A stretch of DNA of 30,043 bases from Io17-Chloro-G2 sp034420695 (GTDB lineage Bacteria > Chloroflexota > Dehalococcoidia > Lucifugimonadales > UBA3495), in assembly GCA_034420695.1 (NCBI GenBank), contig DAOULB010000003.1, positions 1 through 30,043 of the forward strand, in the 5' to 3' direction. The notes beneath the pieces are model-generated. The model ran no database searches, was not told where the DNA came from, and saw only the letters and a program-made list of their open reading frames with translations. A program made the position numbers and the translations under genes. Shown here one piece after another: positions 23,284 through 30,043 of this stretch (position 1 is the first letter of the stretch; each line of letters opens with the position of its first letter).

Positions 23284-23304
23284 AGTGTCAGAAGCCCCTT
23301 GCAG
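23284..23304 (+). promoter_or_regulatory. Partial copy of the repeated promoter-like element
   Basis: AGTGTCAGAAGCCCCTTGCAG matches the GGTGTC box and -35-like hexamer of the 15011 copy in 18 of its 21 bases. A TACAAT-like box at the expected distance is not convincing. It lies 55 bases before the TTG start at 23360. Confidence 0.35.
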
Positions 23305-23359
23305 CCGCCCCCGCCCAAGGGCCAAAGTACCCCTATCCACCATCACTACAGGTGAAGTT

Positions 23360-23710
23360 TTGACCCAGCCAAAGCCCATCTCCCCAAGACCTGTCTCAGA
23401 AGAACCCTGGTACATTGTGGAAATACCCGGGGCCCTGGTTATCTCCAGCCCCTCCCGCCGCATCGCCACCATCCGCCCCCGGGAAGGCAACCTCGACGAT
23501 ACCGACCTGGCCAACGCCCACGGCATGTCCGCCGTCCCCGAAATGATCAGGGCCCTCCAGGAGTTCCTCATGAGGGTCCCCCTCCACGTCCCCACCAACC
23601 TCTGCGCCTTCAACTGCGACAACCCCATCCAGTGCGGCAAGGACTACGAGTTGAACATCATGGTAGCCGAGGCCCTCACCAAGGCCACAGGCCAGGAGTT
23701 CCCAAGATGA
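23360..23710 (+). CDS. Hypothetical protein, probable TTG start
   Basis: 116 residues from TTG 23360, chosen for AGGTGA just upstream. Contains WYIVEIPGALVISSPSRRIATI, DTDLANAHGMSAVPEMIRALQEF and CAFNCDNPIQCGKDYELN. The segment D-x-A-N-A-x-G-x-x-A-V-P-E-M-I-x-A-L-x-E recalls the ANARLIAAAPELLEAL motif of many phage accessory proteins. Two Cys pairs suggest a metal site. ATG of the next gene overlaps its stop (ATGA). Confidence 0.6.
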   Translation: MTQPKPISPRPVSEEPWYIVEIPGALVISSPSRRIATIRPREGNLDDTDLANAHGMSAVPEMIRALQEFLMRVPLHVPTNLCAFNCDNPIQCGKDYELNIMVAEALTKATGQEFPR

Positions 23711-24015
23711 GCAACCTGCCCAATACCCCCTGGACCTGCGGACAGCCCCGCCTCAACGAGTGGTACTTCACCGCATGTGAGCTCCGGGACTCCAAGGATG
23801 ACCTGGTCGCCGTGGCCTTCGACCCGCCCGTCACCAAGGGCATCACCGCCCTCCCCGAGCTCATCGACGCCGGGGGCGCCGCCCTGGACGTCCTCACCCA
23901 GGTCAGGACCTTCGCCAACCGCCACGAGGGCGGCCGGGACGTGTTCGACCCCGACTCCCAGGCCATAAACGACCTCAAGCGGGCCCTCGCCAAGGCCGGA
24001 GGAGAAAGCCCGTGA
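23707..24015 (+). CDS. Hypothetical protein, possible distant relative of the preceding gene
   Basis: 102 residues, ATGA overlap with the gene before and GTGA overlap with the gene after. It starts MSNLPNTPWTCGQPRLNEW. WYFTACELRDSKDDLVAVAF and ITALPELIDAGGAALDVLTQV repeat the plan of the preceding protein (beta hairpin, then ALPELIxAxxxxL helix), so the pair may be old duplicates. Unknown function. Confidence 0.58.
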   Translation: MSNLPNTPWTCGQPRLNEWYFTACELRDSKDDLVAVAFDPPVTKGITALPELIDAGGAALDVLTQVRTFANRHEGGRDVFDPDSQAINDLKRALAKAGGESP

Positions 24016-24305
24016 CACCGGACAACACCTGCGCCCAGTGCAATGCCAAGGGAGACCTGGGCACCGGCCCCGACGCAGGCTACGTCAAGGTCACCTACCA
24101 CGGCTTCCTAGACCTGGGTTCCGACGAAGCCTTTTACCACTTCCAGTGCATGGAGGACGCCTGCATCAAGCCCGAAACACTCGTAACCAGGCTCCATCAC
24201 GGCAGCGGCCTCGACCCCAGAGACTTCGCCCGCTGGACCGTCTGGGCCCTTGGGCAGATGGCCCAAAAGGCGCAACCGCAACACTCCTCAGGAGGAAACC
24301 AATGA
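24012..24305 (+). CDS. Hypothetical zinc-finger-like protein, GTG start
   Basis: 97 residues, GTGA overlap at the start and ATGA at the end. CAQCNAKGDLG near residue 7 and HFQCMEDACIKPE near 49 give two Cys pairs with a beta segment between (GYVKVTYHGFLDL), a treble-clef-like plan. The C-terminal part is helical (FARWTVWALGQMAQ). Function unknown; gene order indicates coordinated synthesis with its neighbours. Confidence 0.58.
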   Translation: MTPDNTCAQCNAKGDLGTGPDAGYVKVTYHGFLDLGSDEAFYHFQCMEDACIKPETLVTRLHHGSGLDPRDFARWTVWALGQMAQKAQPQHSSGGNQ

Positions 24306-24766
24306 CCCCCCACAGCAAGGCGCCCTGGACCAACAGGGGCACCTACGTCTACAGCCCCGACAGCAACTGGCCCATAGCCCAGATCCCCACGGGCAAGTTC
24401 TCCCCAGAGGAGCAGGAAGCCAACCTCCGCTTCATCACCCACGCCCCAAACCTGGAAGAGTCCCTGGTGGAGATGATCGCCGCCTTCGACCGGGGACACA
24501 CCACCGCCGCCCAGTGCGTCGCCCTGGGTATCGCCAAGAGGACAATCGCCAAGGCCAGGGGCTCCGCAGAAGCGCCTCCGGCCCCGACACCGCCCCCGGA
24601 CCCAAATAACATCCCCCAGGACCAACGCCACCACATCACCAAGCCCTGGGCCGCCGGCAACATCCTTACCTGCACCCAGTGCGGCATCGTCTTCTACTCC
24701 GTCGAGGAGTCCCGGGCCTTCCCCTGCCCCGCCGCCAGCGCCAACCGGCCCAAAGAGGAAAAGTGA
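24302..24766 (+). CDS. Hypothetical protein with C-terminal Cys knuckle
   Basis: 154 residues, ATGA overlap with the previous gene. It starts MTPHSKAPWTNRGTYVYSP. EEQEANLRFITHAPNLEESLVEMI matches the phage-type ANxRxIxxAPxLxExL motif. A proline-rich linker (PPAPTPPPDPNN) leads to ILTCTQCGIVFYSVEESRAFPC, a small zinc-ribbon-like end. The stop overlaps the next start by one base (TGATG). Role unknown; I regard it as part of the same run of coupled accessory genes. Confidence 0.6.
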   Translation: MTPHSKAPWTNRGTYVYSPDSNWPIAQIPTGKFSPEEQEANLRFITHAPNLEESLVEMIAAFDRGHTTAAQCVALGIAKRTIAKARGSAEAPPAPTPPPDPNNIPQDQRHHITKPWAAGNILTCTQCGIVFYSVEESRAFPCPAASANRPKEEK

Positions 24767-25077
24767 TGCGCAGGGACCGCTACTGGATGCACATCTCCGG
24801 GGACAAGGTCACCCTCTCCATGGTCGACATGGGAGGAAAGGGTACCCTCCTCGCCAAGGACGACGAGTACATCGCCGTCAAGTGGCCCAGGGGAACCCAC
24901 TGGAACGGCAACTTCCAGGACCGGGCCTACCACCCACCCCACACCACCGTCTACCGCATCATCACCGACCGCCAAGGCATGGTAATCCACCCAGGCCCCA
25001 ATACCCCCACCAGCTTCCGGGTCGAGGAGTGCATCGAGTGGTCAAACGCCCGGGCCTCCGGGAACAACAACCCCTGA
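24766..25077 (+). CDS. Hypothetical protein
   Basis: 103 residues. It starts MRRDRYWMHISGDKVTL. Mainly beta: HISGDKVTLSMVDMG, YIAVKWPRGTHWNG, TTVYRIITDRQGMV, and FRVEECIEW. No Cys pair, signal or catalytic motif. One-base stop/start overlap with the gene upstream. Unrecognised. Confidence 0.58.
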   Translation: MRRDRYWMHISGDKVTLSMVDMGGKGTLLAKDDEYIAVKWPRGTHWNGNFQDRAYHPPHTTVYRIITDRQGMVIHPGPNTPTSFRVEECIEWSNARASGNNNP

Positions 25078-25124
25078 CCGTCGTCCCAGAACCCAGCCAG
25101 AGTCCAACCGCCAAGGACCCGCTT

Positions 25125-25787
25125 ATGCGTTTCAGCCAAGACCACCTGGTCTACCTGGCAGCCCCCTACACCAACAGCGACCCCAAGGTCGCCCGCCAGA
25201 GGGAGGACGCCATAAACGCCGTCGCCTCCGCCCTCATCAGGGACGGGGCCGCCGTCTTCTCACCCATCAACTACGGCCACGCCATCCAACACCTCCAGGA
25301 CGACCTCTCCCAGGACGAGTGGTACCGGTTCGACCTCCACTTTCTCCGCCGCTGCGACTCCCTCACCGTAGTCATGCTCCCCGGCTGGAAGGAAAGCATC
25401 GGGGTCAATATCGAGATCCACCAGGCTAGGGAACTGGGCATCCCCGTCAACTACATGGACCCGGAATCAGCCCCAAGAAGGACGAACAACGCCATGAGCG
25501 CTCCAAGAAGCCTCTCCAGCCCCGAGGGACACCTGGCGGACTGGATACTGGAACACGTCCACGCAACCGGCGACCCCCAAGACTCAACCACCGGCTACGA
25601 CATCCTCCAGGCCCTCTCCCAGGAACACCCCCCCGACGAGATGGGCAACACCCTGGGCCACTCCCGTCACGAGCTCATAACCCGGGTCCGGGAAGTGGTC
25701 CCCGGCTTCCCCACAAGGGGCGAGAAGATCTGGTCAACCCAGGCCAAGGCTAAGACCATGCTCTACCGCGGCGTCCGCCTCACCTGA
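25125..25787 (+). CDS. DUF1937 (nucleoside 2-deoxyribosyltransferase-like) protein with an extra C-terminal domain
   Basis: 220 residues, AAGGA before ATG 25125. Residues 8-115 are DUF1937-like: LVYLAAPYTNSDPKV (strand and glycosidic-site loop), RQREDAINAVASALI, VFSPINYGHAI, LRRCDSLTVVMLPGW, and S-x-G-V-N-I-E-I-H-Q-A-R-E-L-G-I-P. This is the Rossmann-like plan of nucleoside deoxyribosyltransferases, with the Glu in the GVNIEI helix. From residue 124 (MSAPRSLSSPEG) a second helical domain follows (ADWILEHVHATGD, DILQALSQEHPPDEM, ELITRVREVV). The join contains an in-frame ATG, so this may be two genes fused by loss of a stop. Confidence 0.72.
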   Translation: MRFSQDHLVYLAAPYTNSDPKVARQREDAINAVASALIRDGAAVFSPINYGHAIQHLQDDLSQDEWYRFDLHFLRRCDSLTVVMLPGWKESIGVNIEIHQARELGIPVNYMDPESAPRRTNNAMSAPRSLSSPEGHLADWILEHVHATGDPQDSTTGYDILQALSQEHPPDEMGNTLGHSRHELITRVREVVPGFPTRGEKIWSTQAKAKTMLYRGVRLT

Positions 25788-25840
25788 ACGCCACCCTCCG
25801 CGCCAGCCCCCAAATCACAACCCCAGGAGACCCAGGCAAC

Positions 25841-26176
25841 ATGACCCAGCCCGCACTGCTGCCCCTCCACTACCCCGACGTCAGCTACGTCACCCAGATC
25901 CTCCACGACCAGTACTGCTACGAGGCCATCGACAACGTCGGAGAGACCCGCCTGGTCCACGTCAAGGACAACGTCCTCACCCTGGCCAGGAACACCGAAC
26001 ACCAGCGCACCATCGAAAAACTCCCGGAAGGCGGGCTCATCACCTCCCACATCAACCTCCTGGACGCCACCCTCATCCCCGTCGGCAGATGGTCCAACAC
26101 CACCCTCAGCATCCCCTGGCACAACATCACCAACATCTACAGTAGGGAACTCCAAGACCTGGTCCAGAAGGACTGA
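25841..26176 (+). CDS. Hypothetical protein at the IS3 junction
   Basis: 111 residues; CAGGAGACC upstream of ATG 25841. It starts MTQPALLPLHYPDVSYV. Beta-rich: YEAIDNVGETRLVHVKDN, EGGLITSHINLLDATLIPVGRW, TLSIPWHNITNIYSRELQDL. No family recognised. It ends three bases before the presumed IS3 end, so the present stop could be the natural one or be set by the insertion. It is the last gene of the rightward block. Confidence 0.58.
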   Translation: MTQPALLPLHYPDVSYVTQILHDQYCYEAIDNVGETRLVHVKDNVLTLARNTEHQRTIEKLPEGGLITSHINLLDATLIPVGRWSNTTLSIPWHNITNIYSRELQDLVQKD

Positions 26177-26193
26177 GATGGACCCCGTTATTT

Positions 26194-26366
26194 GGCTCTT
26201 CCGCACTTTTGGTGAAAGCGTCCCAAATTGGCGCCAAAAATGAAAATTCGGCATGCTGATTGACCTTCAGCGGATCTGTGCTGTGCCTGTAGGCGCGGCA
26301 GACCGGGGACCCGCCAAGTCATTCCACTTCCGCTTTTCCGATCTTCATCAAAAGTGCGGAAGAGCC
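26194..26366. mobile_element. 173-bp MITE with perfect 8-bp target duplications
   Basis: Terminal inverted repeats of 22 bp with one mismatch: GGCTCTTCCGCACTTTTG, then GTGA on the left and ATGA in the right-hand copy. Flanks are CGTTATTT at 26186-26193 and at 26367-26374, a perfect 8-bp duplication. No transposase lies inside. End sequence and 8-bp duplication fit a non-autonomous relative of ISL3-type elements. Since it sits within the end of the IS3 remnant, it arrived after that element. Confidence 0.88.
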
Positions 26367-26382
26367 CGTTATTTGGACAGAA

Positions 26383-27137
26383 CTAGGGCAGAGTTAAGTG
26401 AGAATCCCGGCGCTCCTGCCAGTAGTGCCCCTGTCCCCGATAAACACCTCCTTTCATCAGGTTCCTCCTCCCGAATCCCTGCTCCCAGTGGAACACCTCG
26501 GCCGGCGTCCAGTAGGCCAGGACCTGATGGGGACTCAGGTGGTTGTAGAACCGGAAGTAGTCCTCCAATCCCGTGTGGGCTTCCCGGGCGTCGGCGTAAG
26601 CCTTCAGGTGCACCTCTTCGTATTTCACCGTCCGCCACAGCCGGTCCACGATGATGTTGTCGGAGTAGCGCCTCTTCCCGTCCATGCTGATCTTCACGCC
26701 GCGGTATCGGAAGACCTGGGTGAACTCCAGGCTGGTGAACCGGCTCCCCTGGTCGGTGTTGAACACCTCCGGCTTGCCCTGGCCCAGCGCCTCCTCCAAA
26801 GCCTCGACGCAAAAGCCGGCTTCCAGGGTGTTGGGCAGCCGCCAGGCCACCACGTACCGGCTGTGCCAGTCCATGATGACCACCAGGCAGAGACCCCCGG
26901 CCATGGGCAGGTAGGTGATGTCCGCCGTCCACACCTGGTTGGGCCGGGTGATCCTGGCCTAGCCCAACAGGTACGGATAGACTTTGGCCCCGGGCACCGA
27001 CCTGCGGGCGCCGGGCCTACGGTGGATGACCCTCGGCCCCACGACCCGCATCAGCCGCTGCACCCGCTTCCGGTTCACCCTAATTCCACGCCTCTCCAGC
27101 CAGGCCTTCATTCGCCTCGACCCGCAGAAAGGGGCCT
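26383..27137 (-). pseudogene. IS3-family transposase OrfB, 5'-truncated with an internal stop
   Basis: Minus-strand reading starts inside the HTH_21 part (PFCGSRRMKAWLERRGI, then VNRKRVQRLMRVVG). It reaches VYPYLLG, hits an in-frame TAG at 26960, and continues ITRPNQVWTADITYLPM. The DDE residues can be placed in TADITYL, FNTDQGSRFTS and the following helix, with DRLWRTVKYEEVHLKAY and YNHLSPHQVLAYWTPAEVF near the end. The N-terminal third, OrfA and the start codon are missing. The catalytic DDE core lies after the stop, so no active enzyme is expected. Frame and similarity resume past the stop, so the stop is recent or an error. Confidence 0.85.
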
Positions 27138-28139
27138 CCAGGTCCCGTTCCATCCGCTGGCCTATGCTCTCTGAGTAGCCCCGGAGCTTGGCATCATCCG
27201 CACCAGGCAGCGACGCTCCAGGGGGGCGTTCAGGGCGGCGAAGCTCTCGAAGGACGGTACCGGTACCAGAAAGTTGCGCCGCATATAGCCGACCATCTCC
27301 TCAACCTTCCCCCTGTCGTTTCCCTTGCCGGGACACCCGAACCGGTCATCGAACAGGTAGCAGTGGGACTAGAGTTCGGTGAAAGCCCGGGTGCGCTTCC
27401 TTCGGCCGTCCACCAATATCTTCGCCACGGCCAACCAGGTTTTGTCGAAGAGGATGCTCCGGGGCACGCCCCCCGAAAGGAAAAGAACGAGGAGCGGCCG
27501 TCCAGGAACGCCTCGGTAGCCTCGGCCGGGTAGGGCTTGACGAAGCATCCGTCGCTGTGGGGGAGGTCGATTACGAAGCAGTGGGCTTTCTGTTCCACAC
27601 CGCCGATGATCAGCAGGGCCTCGCCGAAGTCGCACTGGGCGTCGCCCGGCGGATGGGACAAGGGCACGAACATCTCCTGTGACCGGCGGCGATGCTCTCT
27701 CACGTAGTCCTTGATGATGGTGTACTGTCCGCCGAACCCATACTCGGCCCGCAGTCCCTCGAAGATCCGATGGGCGGTGTGGCGCTCTTTCCCGGGACGC
27801 CAGAGGTCATCTGCCAGGATTTGGTCGATGACGGCGGTAAGGGTTCCGGCTTAGGACGCCGGGGCGGAGTCTGGCGCCGGTAGCCCGGCATCTGGCGTAC
27901 GGTATCCCTGCGAAGACCGGAGGTCCCGGCTGCCTCCAGTATGCTCAACCCGCCCAACATCCCTGCCCGTGGGACCCGTAGATACACGTCCACCTGGTAC
28001 ATCCATCCCGCTACCCATAGCGCAACTTCGAGCCTAAGGATGGCAGCGGACAGTACATTTTTCAACCGCCACAAGTTCAGCAGTCAATCCGTCCAGGTAG
28101 CCCGCTTTACCTCCGCCTTTTACACCGGACTAATTCACA
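27128..28139 (-). mobile_element. IS21-family insertion sequence, truncated and degenerate
   Basis: The 5' end is marked by TGTGAATTAGTCCGGTGTAA starting at 28139 on the minus strand, with a second TGTACTGTCC block at 28057; IS21 ends carry such TGT-initial repeated blocks. The istA gene follows from 28002. The istB gene and the far end are gone, replaced at about 27137 by IS3 orfB. Confidence 0.65.
27137..28002 (-). pseudogene. istA: IS21 transposase IstA, frameshifted and 3'-truncated
   Basis: Start ATG 28002 gives MYQVDVYLRVPRAGM, then SILEAAGTSGLRRDTVRQM (helix-turn-helix) and PGYRRQTPPRRPKPEP. The frame then changes, and the next pieces read YTIIKDYVREHRRRSQEMF, PLSHPPGDAQCDFGEAL (first catalytic Asp) and KAHCFVIDLPHSDGCFVK. 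Another shift near 27480 leads to GGVPRSILFDKTWLAVAKIL and, after a TAG near 27370, to KGNDRGKVEEMVGYMRRNFL. The last recognisable IstA segment, LRGYSESIGQRMERDLEA, runs directly into IS3 OrfB. With at least two shifts and one stop it is inactive. Confidence 0.82.
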
Positions 28140-28197
28140 GTCGAAGAGGCAGCGCCCCCGGTATCCGCCTCGCGCCGCTATCCCATCACAGGCATTT

Positions 28198-28219
28198 CCT
28201 TTTCCTGTGGTGGAAAAGG
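28198..28219. other. Perfect hairpin just past the cap2 stop
   Basis: CCTTTTCC-TGTGGT-GGAAAAGG, 8-bp stem and 6-base loop, 18 bases after the cap2 stop on the minus strand. It lacks a U-tract on that strand, so it is at best a weak terminator. The 98 bases between cap2 and the IS21 end contain no start of a further gene. Confidence 0.5.
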
Positions 28220-28236
28220 GATCCTCAGCAGTGTCG

Positions 28237-29796
28237 TTAGGTCCAGTTAGGGCCCACTCGACCGATACGATCAAACGGCGGGGCACCTATGGGCCGGTAG
28301 ACATCGGTCACTTCGTCATTGAGTTCAAACCGGCCAGCCAGCGCATCTATGGCTACTTGAACGATCAAGGCTGCGCATCCCAATACCGACGCAGGCGGAG
28401 CGTTGTTGACCGGGGCCGAGCAACCCAACGCGGGAGTTACGAAGTCGTTGGCTGCATCATTATTGGGAATGTTTGGATACCTTGCCCCCTCTTCCCTGCG
28501 ATGAATTGGACTGTCCGCAGCCAATACCTGTCGCTGCACCCGCGCGATCTTCCCGCCACGGTAAAGCGCACCGGACACCAGTGGCTTTCCCAACCCCTCA
28601 GCCACCATGGCCAGGGCCGGTACGAAGGCATCATTGCCTGTCGTGTCGATGACCATATCCGAGTTCGAGATGAGCTCACGTATCCTGCCAGGCGTCGCGG
28701 GAGCCTCCGGCACCTCGACAACCTCAGTCCAAGGCGCGTGCTTATCAATCACCTGGTGGACCGCTCGCACTTTGAGTGCTCCTACTTGGTCATGATCCCC
28801 CACGTGTCTGACCACGTTCTCCGGTAAGAGTACATCGGCGTCAACGATGTTCAGGAAACCGATCCCACTTTCCGCGAGCATGGTCCCAACGTATCCTCCC
28901 AGGGCGCCTGCTCCGAATAGAGTAACCCTTAACGTCCGCAACGTCGGTGCATCCGGACCCGCTCGCAAAATCAAGGTCATTTCATCGGTAGGCCCTGCCT
29001 GTAATGCGGCTGCGTCTATCTCGCTTTTCATTCCTGCACACGCCATTACCAAGAAGTCTCGTCTGCTGTTGCGCTCCCAACAGAAAAGGATGAGGTCCAC
29101 TCCCCCACTGGCCACGAAGGGGTCCGGCCTCCCGCGATCTGCCAGAGCCCTATTCAAGCCCTTTTTCTGGCTCCTCGACAGACATCGGAACATCTCTGCA
29201 AAGCTACGCGGTGGGGGGGTGTCCAGTTCCCCCGTATGAAACCATAACCCCCGCAATGAGTGCCCTTGATCCGGCCGCCCGGCATGGATATCCAGACGCA
29301 CTGGGTTTGTATTGACTGTCCCACGGAACTCGCCCCAGCTGCCGCTGCGCACGTTGAATTCGGAAAGGTCTGCTGTGGCCACGTACGGGAAAGGAAACCC
29401 TGATTTAATGCGGAAATTTAGAAAAGCGTCGCCCTGGAGCTCGTCGCCGGGCCAACCGCGCTTTGCGTTCTCGCACCATTCGTCCACCCGCGCAAAGAAC
29501 CCCTCAACCGTGATCCAGTCACCGCTTGGGTCTCCATCCTGCCAGAGGCAAACGAACCCCTCAGGCGTCGAGTGGTTGGTGTCCAGACCGTCAGCAAAGA
29601 GAGCTGGAGACCGGAAGGGCCATCCGGGACGGATTACGACATCCATGGTGGTGGCGTCGGTCAGTCCAGAAAAGGATTGACGGATGGGCCCCTTCCAGCC
29701 TGCCAGTCCGGCAATGGTAACTGACTCAAACCCGGCTTCAGCCAAGTCACTCTCGAACGCCTCTAGCGACTCTGTATGGAAGTGGTCGCCACTCAT
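28237..29796 (-). CDS. cap2: Cap2-like E2-E1 fusion of a type II CBASS
   Basis: 519 residues. Residues about 1-130 are an E2-like domain with its active Cys in the context STPEGFVCLWQDGD (C83) and GDWITVEGF after it. A linker domain (about 135-280) precedes the E1/ThiF adenylation domain: LFGAGALGGYVGTML (295-305, nucleotide loop), VDADVLLPENVVRH (D319, D321), K342, MVIDTTGND, and the E1 catalytic Cys in LGCSAPVNNAPP (C459). Cap2 proteins activate the C-terminus of the CBASS CD-NTase and attach it to targets, which primes signal synthesis. The start lies 5 bases past the stop of the gene upstream, whose product ends in Gly as a Cap2 substrate should. No cap3 (JAB peptidase) follows; IS21 wreckage is there instead. 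Confidence 0.85.
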   Translation of the reverse strand: MSGDHFHTESLEAFESDLAEAGFESVTIAGLAGWKGPIRQSFSGLTDATTMDVVIRPGWPFRSPALFADGLDTNHSTPEGFVCLWQDGDPSGDWITVEGFFARVDEWCENAKRGWPGDELQGDAFLNFRIKSGFPFPYVATADLSEFNVRSGSWGEFRGTVNTNPVRLDIHAGRPDQGHSLRGLWFHTGELDTPPPRSFAEMFRCLSRSQKKGLNRALADRGRPDPFVASGGVDLILFCWERNSRRDFLVMACAGMKSEIDAAALQAGPTDEMTLILRAGPDAPTLRTLRVTLFGAGALGGYVGTMLAESGIGFLNIVDADVLLPENVVRHVGDHDQVGALKVRAVHQVIDKHAPWTEVVEVPEAPATPGRIRELISNSDMVIDTTGNDAFVPALAMVAEGLGKPLVSGALYRGGKIARVQRQVLAADSPIHRREEGARYPNIPNNDAANDFVTPALGCSAPVNNAPPASVLGCAALIVQVAIDALAGRFELNDEVTDVYRPIGAPPFDRIGRVGPNWT

Positions 29797-29801
29797 GATT
29801 C

Positions 29802-30043
29802 TTATCCGAAGCGGCGGGCCTCGTTTGGCCGCCGGATCACCGGTGGGGCCGCAATCGCCGCTGCGCCGCCAACAGCACTGCCGCTGGCATTCTGACCGGA
29901 CGATCCACCTCCTCCGGACTTTGAGGACTTCCCGAAGCTATCTCCGAAAAGTTCCTGCCAGAGTTTGATCGCCTTCTCAGCCGACGGCTCGGCTTTCGCC
30001 TGCTTCGCCGTCCGTGCGTACGACTGCACCCGGGTCCTGAAAT
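29802..30043 (-). CDS. Probable CBASS CD-NTase, C-terminal fragment
   Basis: About 80 residues run in from the right edge to the TAA at 29802. SYARTAKQAKAEPSAEKAIKLWQELFGDSF has the closing helix common to CD-NTases (A-x-x-x-W-x-x-(I/L)-FGD-x-F). A Ser/Gly-rich linker (SGGGGSSGQNASGSA) and the tail PVIRRPNEARRFG follow. The free C-terminal Gly on a flexible tail is what the adjacent Cap2 would adenylate and conjugate. The catalytic GS...DxD part lies outside the window, so the call rests on the end motif and the cap2 neighbour. It is presumably the first or second gene of an operon that continues to the right. Confidence 0.7.
   Translation of the reverse strand, partial: FRTRVQSYARTAKQAKAEPSAEKAIKLWQELFGDSFGKSSKSGGGGSSGQNASGSAVGGAAAIAAPPVIRRPNEARRFG

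Larger units (their letters stand above)
26179..27137 (-). mobile_element. IS3-family insertion sequence, truncated
   Basis: The left edge TGGACCCCGTTATTTGGACAG (26180 onward, once the MITE is removed) has the TG start and CCCCGTT/GGAC character of IS3-type ends. Inside lies the 3' half of an IS3 orfB. The other end is missing: at about 27137 the orfB sequence passes into IS21 istA. Also interrupted by a MITE at 26194-26366. Confidence 0.65.

Noticed and set aside
28058..28236. A cap3 (JAB peptidase) start after cap2
   Set aside because: All three minus frames are closed quickly by stops, no HxHP-like motif is seen, and the sequence from 28139 on looks like an IS21 end.

Overview
The window is GC-rich bacterial DNA in three parts. 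A type I-E CRISPR locus lies at the left edge. A block of about 22 kb of co-directional, phage- or plasmid-like accessory genes fills the middle (about 4.4-26.2 kb, all + strand apart from one transposon scar). Insertion-sequence wreckage follows, and then the distal part of a type II CBASS operon at the right edge. A Chloroflexota-like host is a guess from the threonine/proline-rich lipoprotein, the small zinc-ribbon protein and the general style of the genes. No rRNA or marker gene is present to prove it.

Left part (1-4.3 kb): the last 35 codons of cas2 (type I-E) run into a CRISPR array of 18 identical 29-nt repeats and 17 spacers, one of them 37 nt instead of 32. A small coiled-coil membrane protein follows. 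Then come minus-strand genes: a DUF5679-like zinc ribbon, a receiver-less OmpR-type winged-helix protein, and a VWA-domain lipoprotein whose frame is broken.

Middle part (4.4-26.2 kb): compact genes with strong Shine-Dalgarno sequences and many ATGA/GTGA overlaps. Recognisable products are a three-repeat SANT/Myb-like DNA-binding protein, a DHH phosphoesterase, a GHKL ATPase, a DraRnl-like RNA ligase with two frameshifts, an intact IscB nuclease with a candidate omegaRNA (HEARO) in front, a PcfJ-like protein, a coiled-coil/PD-(D/E)XK-like protein, a Panacea (DUF4065) protein, a DUF1937 protein and several Cys-rich mini-proteins. Three tRNA genes or tRNA-like genes, Ile(UAU), probably Arg(CCU), and Arg(UCU), match the AUA/AGG/AGA-rich codon use I counted in one gene of this block. 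No capsid, terminase, portal, integrase or relaxase is visible, so the kind of element (prophage, phage-plasmid or ICE cargo) stays open. Many products are unrecognised.

Right part (26.2-30 kb): an IS3-family remnant carries a 173-bp MITE with 8-bp target duplications. It is fused to a degenerate IS21 istA. Beyond it on the minus strand lie an E2-E1 fusion (Cap2) and the C-terminus of a probable CD-NTase ending in Gly, as expected of a type II CBASS. The expected JAB peptidase gene (cap3) is absent where the IS21 copy sits.

The notable features are the standalone IscB-omegaRNA locus inside a phage-like block, the codon-matched tRNA trio with one structurally odd member, a repeated promoter-like element, and bracketing of the accessory block by two unrelated immunity systems. 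Several genes carry single frameshifts, three of which fit one lost base each. Indel errors in the assembly are a real alternative to gene decay.
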